From Alistipes sp. (GTDB lineage: Bacteria; Bacteroidota; Bacteroidia; Bacteroidales; Rikenellaceae), in contig JAFZEX010000030.1 of assembly GCA_017560425.1 (NCBI GenBank), positions 1 to 40,048 on the forward strand: a DNA stretch of 40,048 nt. The letters run 5' to 3'. Shown in pieces: positions 33,201 through 40,048 of the stretch (positions are counted from its first letter, which is position 1; the number at the start of each line of letters is the position of its first letter). Position numbers and translations under genes: made by a program. A model generated the notes under the pieces. It ran no database searches and was not told the origin of the DNA. It saw only the letters and a list, made by a program, of their open reading frames with translations.

Positions 33201-36037
33201 CGTCTACAAATCGATTTATAGTCACAATACTTACACATGTCTACATCCTCGCACTGAACAAATGGCTTGTCGTAGTCGAACAGCTCCTCAAGCACAGCAC
33301 TTAGCTCACGCTCAAACTCCTCGGCAACGGCGGTGTATTGGTCGATAATCTCACCATTGCTCATATCAACGATGTTTGGCGAGTAGTCGTCGCTAAGCAT
33401 CTTCGACGCAAAGTAGAGCGATGGCATCGACTCCACACCATGATTCTTATGCAAGATCATCGAGTAGAGTAGCGTTTGGAATATGTTGGATACTCTGTCG
33501 TTGGCCTCGCCACGGAACAATCCTTCAACTCCATTAAACTCGAGGTGAGGCACGTTGCCACTCTTATAATCAATAATTTGCAGCGAGCCATCAGCTCGTT
33601 CGTCGATGCGATCGGCACGACCAAATAGGTTTACATAGCGGCCATTCGAAATCTCATATTTGTAGGCTATGTCGTCCTCGAGGCCACGTATCGTAAAGCC
33701 ACTCTGCGAGGTGTCGTAGCGCAGAATACCTCGTAGGATATACTTCAAAATAATATCTCGAACAAGGATAGTATCGCCTGAGAAACGCTCTGCCACACTC
33801 TCCTTCGAGTGGTAGATAAGCTCCGAAATCTTCCTATCCACAACACTTTCAACCACCTCACGGCTACACTTCGACTTAATTGCCGACATCGGATTTGCCA
33901 TGCCCACAAACTCGCCATAGAGCTCTTGCATGCTCTCGTGGAGAATGTTGCCAAACATCAGAGCGTCGATAGTTTCCGAAATCTCGTCCTGTGTGCGCAG
34001 TTTAGCCACAGAGTATAGGTAGAACTTCAGTGGGCACTCCACATACCTAAATAGTGCAGTGGGCGATAGGGCAGAGTCGCCGTCTGTCGTAAACTTGTTG
34101 AGTATCGACCTCTCGTATTCGCCCTTGGCAACGCTAATCGGCGCAACCTCCTCGGTGCTAAGGTCCACACCCACAGATAGTTTGTCTATGGTGTATGGCG
34201 ACTCATACTCGAGCTGGTGGATATATCGACTACACTCGCCCGTGCTCTTGTCGTCGGCACGTGAGCAGTAGAGCATTGTCACGCTTCGTGCACGCTGAAT
34301 AAGGCGATAGAAGTAGTAGGCATACATCGCCTCGTGCTGCTCGGGCGTAGGTATTCCATAGGCTGCACGCAGGTTGTAGGGTATAAACGACGACTGTCCT
34401 GTCTTGTCGCTCGGGAAGTTAGCATCGTTCATCGACAAGATTATAACATTCTCAAAATCGACATTTCGTGTCTCGAGAATACCCATAATCTGCACACCCT
34501 CCAATGGTTCACCCTCGTAAGGGATTGTCACGGTCTGTAGGTGGCGACGAATGAGCGATATGAACACGCTTAGCGGAACGTCAAACTCGCACTTCTCGAT
34601 AGAGTTCACCACCTTGGCTATCTCGTCGTAAGCAATATTCAGATACTCAATATCTATTGGCTCAGCCGATGCTATCGAACCTACAAGAGTCGATATTACA
34701 TCAAGTAGATATTTAGCTGTGCTCTTCCAATCCTTTTGCTTTGAGAATATTACTTTTAGGAGATCGTCTGCATCGAACAGAGTGTTCTCAACAAACAAAA
34801 TCCTGTTCTGCAAGATGTAAGAGTCATGTTTCTTAGCTATCTCGCCGAGGCTATCACAGATGTATGGGTGTGATAGTAGTCCATGAACATCTGCATGGTA
34901 GAATATATCAACACCGTCGCTGCTACGTGTGTTACTATGCTGCTGCAGATCTACAAGACGCTCGATAAGCGAGTAGGCGAGGGTATTTTTGAGCGGATAT
35001 CCCATCGTCACATTTACCTTATCAACGCACTTGGGCACAGAGTGAAGCATAGGGATAAGCATATTCTCGTCGGTGAGCACTATCGCCGTACGCTTGTTTA
35101 GCATGTCGGGGTCTAACTCCTCGAGTAGCCTTGCAACATATTTACACTGAGCCACATTCGACACACAGGCAACCGACTTAATCTCCTTCTTCGTGTCGCT
35201 AAAGTTGGTTGATGAAATCTTATCAACCGAGGGGAATAGGTGGAGATTGTCACGCATGAACATGCCCGCCTCGTGCGACGTGTTGGCGACATAGTAGTCG
35301 TCGTAATCCCAATAGAACTCGGCACCATGCTCCGAGAGGGCAAGATGCTTAAATAGTCGTTTCTCGCACTCCGACAAGGCGTTGAAGCCCGCAAAAACAA
35401 CCCTCTTATTTGGAAGCTCGACACCCTCGCCACGCTCGATATTCTCAACAGCACAGCGATACATCATGCCTGTATAGGCAAATCCGAGCGACTTAAGACG
35501 TTTGTGGTAATCCTCATAAATGTTGTACAGCGTGCGCCATATCTTCAAGAATCGTTGCTTCTGGCTGCTTAGCGAGTCACCATCGCCAATGCTCTTCCAA
35601 AACGAGATGATGCGCAACTGCTCGGGCGTGAGATACGACACATCTGCCTCAAGCTCCTTGATATCCTCGATATTACGCAGTAGCTGCTTGGCATCCACAA
35701 GATACTTATCTATGAGATCGAAGTCGGCAATAAGCATGTCGCCCCAAAAGTAGAATTTGTCGAACTCCTCGTTGGGGTGATACTTTATATAGACCTTGTA
35801 AAGTTCTGTTATTAGGCGTATTCTGTCGCCACGCATCAGGCCCGATGCACGCTCCATTATCTCGTCGATAGTTGCCCATTGGGGTTGCCATCGGGGTAGT
35901 GCCGAGAGCTCCGATAGGGCATCGTTGAAGAACACCCTGGCACGACGTGAAGGAAATAGTATGACGAGCGATGATAGGTCACCAGAATAGCGGCTCACGA
36001 GCTTGTGGGCCAACTCGCTAAGGAAACTCGATGCCAT
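33197..36037 (-). CDS. addB: AddB-like PD-(D/E)XK nuclease
   Basis: The 946-residue protein has an inactive helicase-like body (ILFPSRRARVFF instead of a Walker A) and a C-terminal nuclease with IIDYKSGNVP. A cysteine in VECPLKFYLY plus CKYCDYKSIC at the end (C-x2-C-x5-C) gives the four ligands of the AddB iron-sulfur staple. It therefore forms AddAB with the gene that follows. The frame opens with a GTG at 36043, overlapping the previous stop; the ATG at 36037, two codons in, is the more likely start. Confidence 0.85.
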   Translation of the reverse strand: MASSFLSELAHKLVSRYSGDLSSLVILFPSRRARVFFNDALSELSALPRWQPQWATIDEIMERASGLMRGDRIRLITELYKVYIKYHPNEEFDKFYFWGDMLIADFDLIDKYLVDAKQLLRNIEDIKELEADVSYLTPEQLRIISFWKSIGDGDSLSSQKQRFLKIWRTLYNIYEDYHKRLKSLGFAYTGMMYRCAVENIERGEGVELPNKRVVFAGFNALSECEKRLFKHLALSEHGAEFYWDYDDYYVANTSHEAGMFMRDNLHLFPSVDKISSTNFSDTKKEIKSVACVSNVAQCKYVARLLEELDPDMLNKRTAIVLTDENMLIPMLHSVPKCVDKVNVTMGYPLKNTLAYSLIERLVDLQQHSNTRSSDGVDIFYHADVHGLLSHPYICDSLGEIAKKHDSYILQNRILFVENTLFDADDLLKVIFSKQKDWKSTAKYLLDVISTLVGSIASAEPIDIEYLNIAYDEIAKVVNSIEKCEFDVPLSVFISLIRRHLQTVTIPYEGEPLEGVQIMGILETRNVDFENVIILSMNDANFPSDKTGQSSFIPYNLRAAYGIPTPEQHEAMYAYYFYRLIQRARSVTMLYCSRADDKSTGECSRYIHQLEYESPYTIDKLSVGVDLSTEEVAPISVAKGEYERSILNKFTTDGDSALSPTALFRYVECPLKFYLYSVAKLRTQDEISETIDALMFGNILHESMQELYGEFVGMANPMSAIKSKCSREVVESVVDRKISELIYHSKESVAERFSGDTILVRDIILKYILRGILRYDTSQSGFTIRGLEDDIAYKYEISNGRYVNLFGRADRIDERADGSLQIIDYKSGNVPHLEFNGVEGLFRGEANDRVSNIFQTLLYSMILHKNHGVESMPSLYFASKMLSDDYSPNIVDMSNGEIIDQYTAVAEEFERELSAVLEELFDYDKPFVQCEDVDMCKYCDYKSICRR

Positions 36038-36042
36038 AATCA

Positions 36043-36753
36043 CTATTTTAGCTGAAGAATATCGCCACCAAACAACGACTTCTCGGTGCGGAGAAGCTCG
36101 GGTTGCGACTTATAGAATATCTTGCCACCTGTCGAGCTCTTAGCCTCGAGGCGCTCTGTGGCATTTACCCTTACGTCGGCATTATGCTCGGCACGAACGA
36201 TCGTAGACTTACTCTCGAGCTCCACAGCGTTATATTTCGCCGTAGCAACATCCGCATCATGATAGAGTGTCGAGCCACTGAGCTCCACACGGCTATCGCC
36301 ACTAATGCGGATCTTGAGATCCTTCACATCGATATTTGCCGTGAATTGCGCTCCGTTAGATATAGATATATCTATCATCTTGGTCATGAGTACGCCCTCG
36401 ACATAGGTGTCGGCACGTGATAGCGTTATATTGCTTAACGAGTTGTAGTATAGCGTAACCTCGGTGATGCCTATACGCTTAGGGTCGTAGCGCTCACGAA
36501 TTTTCAGAACGCCATCACGATCAACCTCCACTGTGAACTTTGAAGCCTCAGCGCCCTTTGTGTCGTAGATGATGCATGGGGCTTGGTCGTCGCCTACGGA
36601 GATTAGCGTAAGCTTGATGTGCGCATCTACATCCAAAGAGTTAAAACTCGATGTCCACTGCTTAACGGGCTCACTATTAACTGCTACGGGCTCCTGAGCA
36701 AAGGCTGCACATGAGCACATTAGGGCGATTGCGAGGAATAGATATCGTTTCAT
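36043..36753 (-). CDS. DUF2807 (GIN domain) secreted protein
   Basis: The 236-residue protein has a signal peptide (ending AAFAQ). The rest is a repetitive beta structure typical of DUF2807: FNSLDVDAHIKLTL at the start, then strands with NITLSRADTYV, DISISNGAQFTANI and IRISGDSRVELSG. These are predicted beta-helix proteins of the Bacteroidetes envelope, without known activity. It lies just upstream of the addB-like gene. A weak promoter-like motif (TATCTTTA, 36779-36786) precedes it. Confidence 0.85.
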   Translation of the reverse strand: MKRYLFLAIALMCSCAAFAQEPVAVNSEPVKQWTSSFNSLDVDAHIKLTLISVGDDQAPCIIYDTKGAEASKFTVEVDRDGVLKIRERYDPKRIGITEVTLYYNSLSNITLSRADTYVEGVLMTKMIDISISNGAQFTANIDVKDLKIRISGDSRVELSGSTLYHDADVATAKYNAVELESKSTIVRAEHNADVRVNATERLEAKSSTGGKIFYKSQPELLRTEKSLFGGDILQLK

Positions 36754-36778
36754 ATGATTACTTCAAATAAATTATTCG

Positions 36779-36786
36779 TAAAGATA
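36779..36786 (-). promoter_or_regulatory. Possible promoter motif TATCTTTA of the DUF2807-addBA unit
   Basis: The minus strand differs from TAnnTTTG by the last base and lies about 25 bases before the ATG at 36753. Confidence 0.35.
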
Positions 36787-36846
36787 TGAAAAAATCGCCA
36801 AACCACCAAAAGTCTGACGATATTTAAATTCTGCAATATTATGCCC

Positions 36847-37410
36847 CTAATCCAGGCTTATAACCACATATTGAGCCCCCGAGCGGCGTGCTGCTTCGAC
36901 ACCCACAGCCGAGTCCTCAAATATGATGGTCTCCTCGGGTGTTACACCCTCACGGCGCATAGCCTCCAAGAAGGGGTCGGGCGCAGGCTTTGAGTGCTCA
37001 ACATCGTCGCCCGTGATTATGCCATCGATGCCGTTGTTTAGGTTCAAGTGTTGCATTACATTGCGAATGTTATCTACGTGACCTGTAGATACAATCCACA
37101 CCTTTGCACCCATCTTGCGCATCATACAACACCAGCCCCATAGCTCGTCGTTAAGCTTGACGGTGTCGAAATATTTCGGGTAGATCTCAACCTTTCTTTT
37201 TCGCAGCTTGGCAATGGTTGAACTATCCTCAAAGCCCAACATGCGCATAAACTCAATACAGCGCACACCATAATACTTGTCGAGATACTCCTCCTCGGTT
37301 AATGTAATACCAACCTCCGATAGTGTTTCAATATAGGCATATGCATTTGCCCTTCGTGTGTCCACCAAGGTGCCGTCAAAGTCAAGTAGAATGAGCTTTA
37401 GTTGAGCCAT
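36847..37410 (-). CDS. HAD-superfamily hydrolase, phosphoglycolate phosphatase-like
   Basis: The 187-residue protein has the HAD motifs LLDFDGTLVDT (nucleophile and acid), IVSTGH (motif II), KPAPDPF (motif III Lys) and IFEDSAVGVEAA (motif IV). The helical cap lies between motifs I and II. It resembles phosphoglycolate phosphatase and beta-phosphoglucomutase relatives; the substrate is unknown. The start is taken as ATG 37410 (MAQLKLILLDFDG), two bases from the stop of the upstream M23 gene; the frame extends to 37443, but that would overlap and add a non-conserved N terminus. Confidence 0.88.
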   Translation of the reverse strand: MAQLKLILLDFDGTLVDTRRANAYAYIETLSEVGITLTEEEYLDKYYGVRCIEFMRMLGFEDSSTIAKLRKRKVEIYPKYFDTVKLNDELWGWCCMMRKMGAKVWIVSTGHVDNIRNVMQHLNLNNGIDGIITGDDVEHSKPAPDPFLEAMRREGVTPEETIIFEDSAVGVEAARRSGAQYVVISLD

Positions 37411-37411
37411 A

Positions 37412-38368
37412 CTAATCGAGTGATTGCATGGTTGATAGCGCAATGCTAATTATTCGCTTGTACTCCTCTGCATCGAGCTCCATGAAGAAGTAATGCACGG
37501 GGTCTACTCGCTGGTCGTTAAGGATAACTTCATAGTGAAGATGTGGCAAGAACGAAAGGCCCGAGTTGCCTGATAGAGCAATAATGTCTCCACGACGCAC
37601 CGATTCACCCTTCTTGATGCGAATATCCATGAGGTGAGCATAGCGAGTTTTATAGCCATTACCATGGTCTATTACTATGTACTTTCCGTTAGTAGAGCTT
37701 CGATCCGAAACATCATCAACACGGCCATCGGCAGTAGCATAAACAGGTGCTCCCTCAGGCACGAGATAATCAACGCCATGGTGCTCACTCATAGTGCGAT
37801 TGAACGGATCAACTAAAGGCTTTTTTCCAGCTACAAGAAGTGTTAATCGCTCGTTATTAACGGGCTGTATTGAGGGTACATTGCTTAGTGATGCGTAGTC
37901 ATAAACCACAGCATCGCCAAAGTCCTCATACGACTTTATCATGCGCTTAGAGTCACGCATGGTGCTCTTTACCATGTTGTCGAGAATATCCTGAAGATCG
38001 CCATTGCTCATCTCCATAAGCTGAGCGCTTAGCCTCTGACGTGAGTTGTCGTCACCCGCATTCAAGACATAGGGGTCGGACTGGAATAGCTTTCTAAACA
38101 CGCTCTTATCTCGCTCAACGACATTGTTAAGCACCTTATCGAGAATCTCGTATCGAGCCTCAAGTCGCTTATATTCATCACGTAGGTCATCTGCCGAGTG
38201 GCGCAGACGGTGTTCGTTTGGCATATCTACAACCATGGCGAATATGATATACCAGCCAATGATTAGTGCAGCCCACGTAAGACTCTTGTATAGTATGGGC
38301 ATCACCGCTCTAACGATGCGCCTTCTCTCAACCTTCTTGCGATACGTAGCCTTTACCTTATTTTCCAT
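37412..38368 (-). CDS. M23 family peptidase (LytM domain), membrane-anchored
   Basis: The 318-residue protein has a basic cytoplasmic N terminus, one membrane helix (about 30-50), a coiled coil (about 55-80) and a C-terminal LytM domain. Zinc ligands fit HHGVDYLVP (His and Asp) and PHLHYEV (His-x-His). It should cut or regulate cutting of peptidoglycan cross-bridges. It is a diverged duplicate of the adjacent M23 gene, sharing the order helix, coiled coil, LytM and the closing V[DN]PVHYF. Confidence 0.9.
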   Translation of the reverse strand: MENKVKATYRKKVERRRIVRAVMPILYKSLTWAALIIGWYIIFAMVVDMPNEHRLRHSADDLRDEYKRLEARYEILDKVLNNVVERDKSVFRKLFQSDPYVLNAGDDNSRQRLSAQLMEMSNGDLQDILDNMVKSTMRDSKRMIKSYEDFGDAVVYDYASLSNVPSIQPVNNERLTLLVAGKKPLVDPFNRTMSEHHGVDYLVPEGAPVYATADGRVDDVSDRSSTNGKYIVIDHGNGYKTRYAHLMDIRIKKGESVRRGDIIALSGNSGLSFLPHLHYEVILNDQRVDPVHYFFMELDAEEYKRIISIALSTMQSLD

Positions 38369-38372
38369 ACTT

Positions 38373-39314
38373 CTACTTATTTAGACTACCCTCAATCTGC
38401 TTCATTATCTCCTCGTAGCGCTCCTCCGACATATCCTTATCGAAGTAGTGTACGGGGTTTACGGGTGTATTTCTGTAGCGCACCTCGTAGTGGAGGTGTG
38501 AGCCCGTAGATGTTCCTGTGCTACCAACCTCGCCAATAGGCTCGCCACGACGCACCCAATCGCCCTCGCCAACATAGCGTGCTGAGAGGTGTGCATAACG
38601 TGTGGCGTAGCCATGACCGTGGTCAATCTCGATTATGTCGCCATATCCGCCCATAACCCTCGACATGCGTATCTTGCCATCTGCGGTGGCATATACAGGT
38701 GTTCCTGTGGGTGCTGTTAGGTCTACGCCGGTATGCATGCGCATGGTGTCGAGCGTAGGGTGGTGACGCATGCCGAAGAGGCTACTCACGCTACGCATCC
38801 TTGTGCGGTCGATAGGCCAAATAGAGGGGATAATTGTCGTGTATTCGGCCTTCTCCTGCGCCTGCTTTTGTGTAGCATCAAGACAGACTGATGCGTAGTA
38901 TATGTTACGCATTAACCTATCCATTCTCAGCCACATATCACGGCTTAACTCACCATAATATTTATCTGAGGACAGATGGGCATACTTGCTATCCATATAG
39001 TCGGAATAGATTCCCGGAATGCTCAACGAGTCGATACCCATGATTGGGCGATAGACATACTGATCACGATGCTTTAGGTCGGCAATAGTTCGCTCGGCTG
39101 AGCTAATCTTTCCCTCGAGTATTCGGCACTTATCTTCGAGTCGTTTATTCTCACGACGTATGTTCGACATCTTGGGTGTGTCGCCATATGTTGAAATTAC
39201 AACGTTGCTCACGCCGGCAATGACCATCGCAACGAAGACCTTGACAACTATTCGCACCCATCGTGGCCAGCTGTGGACATCTATTTTGGATAATTTACTC
39301 TTCTCTATACTCAT
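38373..39314 (-). CDS. M23 family peptidase (LytM domain), membrane-anchored
   Basis: The 313-residue protein has a membrane helix (about 22-42), a coiled coil and a LytM domain whose ligands are HTGVDLTAP (His, Asp) and SHLHYEV (His-x-His); YARYAHL- and G-D-W-V-R-R-G-type strands are present as in active enzymes. It heads the operon with the second M23 gene. The frame runs to a TTG at 39356 inside the promoter 39354-39361; the ATG at 39314 is therefore used. Confidence 0.9.
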   Translation of the reverse strand: MSIEKSKLSKIDVHSWPRWVRIVVKVFVAMVIAGVSNVVISTYGDTPKMSNIRRENKRLEDKCRILEGKISSAERTIADLKHRDQYVYRPIMGIDSLSIPGIYSDYMDSKYAHLSSDKYYGELSRDMWLRMDRLMRNIYYASVCLDATQKQAQEKAEYTTIIPSIWPIDRTRMRSVSSLFGMRHHPTLDTMRMHTGVDLTAPTGTPVYATADGKIRMSRVMGGYGDIIEIDHGHGYATRYAHLSARYVGEGDWVRRGEPIGEVGSTGTSTGSHLHYEVRYRNTPVNPVHYFDKDMSEERYEEIMKQIEGSLNK

Positions 39315-39353
39315 CTTTTTAATAAAAATATTAAAAAAGTCGATTAGACCATA

Positions 39354-39361
39354 CAAAGATA
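39354..39361 (-). promoter_or_regulatory. Promoter -7 motif TATCTTTG of the M23 operon
   Basis: The minus strand reads TATCTTTG, about 40 bases before the ATG at 39314. It lies 12 bases from the divergent alaS motif, so the two promoters must share or compete for space. Confidence 0.7.
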
Positions 39362-39373
39362 CGGAATTTTGTT

Positions 39374-39381
39374 TAATTTTG
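39374..39381 (+). promoter_or_regulatory. Promoter -7 motif TAATTTTG of alaS
   Basis: The motif matches TAnnTTTG and gives a leader of about 50 bases before the ATG at 39437. Confidence 0.6.
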
Positions 39382-39436
39382 CAACCGCATTATAAATATA
39401 GGTAATCAGAGATTAAAATAAGTAAATTTAAGATAT

Positions 39437-40048
39437 ATGGAATCAAACAAAGTAAGACAAGCTTTTTTGGAGTTCTTCGAATCGAAGCAGCACCACATTG
39501 TTGCTTCAGCTCCGATGGTTGTTAAGAACGACCCAACACTCATGTTTACCAACGCTGGTATGAACCAGTTCAAGGATATCTTCCTTGGCAACGCTCCTCG
39601 CAAGTGGCCCCGTGTGGCAGATACACAGAAGTGTTTGCGTGTGTCGGGTAAGCATAACGACCTCGAGGAGGTAGGTCACGACACCTATCACCACACAATG
39701 TTCGAGATGCTCGGCAACTGGTCGTATGGCGACTACTTCAAGAAGGAGGCTATTGAGTGGGCATGGGAGCTCCTCACCGAGGTCTACAAGCTCGATAAGA
39801 GCCGTATGTACGCAACCGTGTTCGAGGGTTCTGAGGAGGATGGCGTAGCATTCGACCAGGAGGCTTACGACTATTGGAAGCAGTTCTTGCCTGAGGACCA
39901 CATCATTCGTGGTAACAAGAAGGATAACTTCTGGGAGATGGGAGATACAGGCCCTTGCGGACCATGTTCTGAGATTCACATCGACCTTCGTAGCGACGAG
40001 GAGCGTGCAGCTGTACCTGGAGCATCGCTCGTGAACAAGGACCACCAC
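39437..40048 (+). CDS. alaS: Alanyl-tRNA synthetase, 5' part (runs off the window)
   Basis: The frame from ATG 39437 is open to the window end (204 codons). It begins [14 protein letters not shown] and contains the class II synthetase motifs of Ala[35 protein letters not shown] and [15 protein letters not shown], then [18 protein letters not shown]. The enzyme charges tRNA-Ala. The antisense open frame over the same region is a shadow. The editing and C-terminal domains lie beyond the window. Confidence 0.97.
   Translation, partial: MESNKVRQAFLEFFESKQHHIVASAPMVVKNDPTLMFTNAGMNQFKDIFLGNAPRKWPRVADTQKCLRVSGKHNDLEEVGHDTYHHTMFEMLGNWSYGDYFKKEAIEWAWELLTEVYKLDKSRMYATVFEGSEEDGVAFDQEAYDYWKQFLPEDHIIRGNKKDNFWEMGDTGPCGPCSEIHIDLRSDEERAAVPGASLVNKDHH

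Noticed and set aside
39506-40048. 180-codon minus-strand open frame at the window end
   Set aside because: Antisense to alaS, whose motifs are unmistakable on the plus strand.

Overview
The window looks like a chromosomal segment of a member of the order Bacteroidales. The support is: promoters of the Bacteroidetes type (TAnnTTTG) in front of most transcription units, families largely confined to that phylum (DUF4251, DUF4836, BACON-type lipoprotein, Rho with a long disordered insert), weak ribosome binding sites, and a cysteate-synthase-like gene. That last gene makes a sulfonolipid maker such as Alistipes or a relative possible, but genus cannot be settled from this stretch. Most of the window is densely packed housekeeping sequence. 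No phage, insertion sequence, CRISPR array or rRNA was seen.

Layout. 1-230: a palindrome of unknown role and a bidirectional terminator. 231-1310: a CapA-like lipoprotein. 7728-1314 (minus): an operon of a DUF4836 lipoprotein, an ABC ATPase, an FtsX-like permease, a GNAT acetyltransferase, an ABC-F protein and a DUF4251 protein. 7873-10760 (plus): cysteate synthase-like enzyme, mannose-6-phosphate isomerase and a LuxR-type regulator. 10978-12664: a BACON lipoprotein and a divergent D-Ala-D-Ala dipeptidase. 17329-12734 (minus): gyrB, then udk, DUF456 and a lipoprotein with a possible caspase-like fold. 17330-18509: about 1.2 kb without a convincing gene, filled with inverted and tandem repeats. 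18510-21596: HAD phosphatase and GH77 4-alpha-glucanotransferase. 24336-21854 (minus): rho and a secreted S1/P1 nuclease. 24525-26101: pRiA4b ORF-3-like gene, miaA and tRNA-Leu(UAA). 30002-26127 (minus): ABC exporter, HprK-like kinase, S26-type peptidase, ispF, MmcQ/YjbR. 39314-30027 (minus): two M23 peptidases, HAD hydrolase, DUF2807 protein and an AddB/AddA pair. 39437-end: the 5' part of alaS.

The two stretches most likely to hold something undescribed are these. First, the repeat mosaic at 17560-18302 is bounded by a 45-bp exact inverted repeat. Inside are hairpins sharing a CCTATG loop, with at least one compensatory arm change, and opposing arrays of a nine-base repeat; a relative of part of it recurs at 21770-21857. 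Second, the tightly overlapping exporter-kinase-peptidase operon at 30002-26988 resembles the accessory part of a ribosomal-peptide pathway but has no visible precursor or cyclase.

All functional calls are from reading the sequence by eye; no database search was run.
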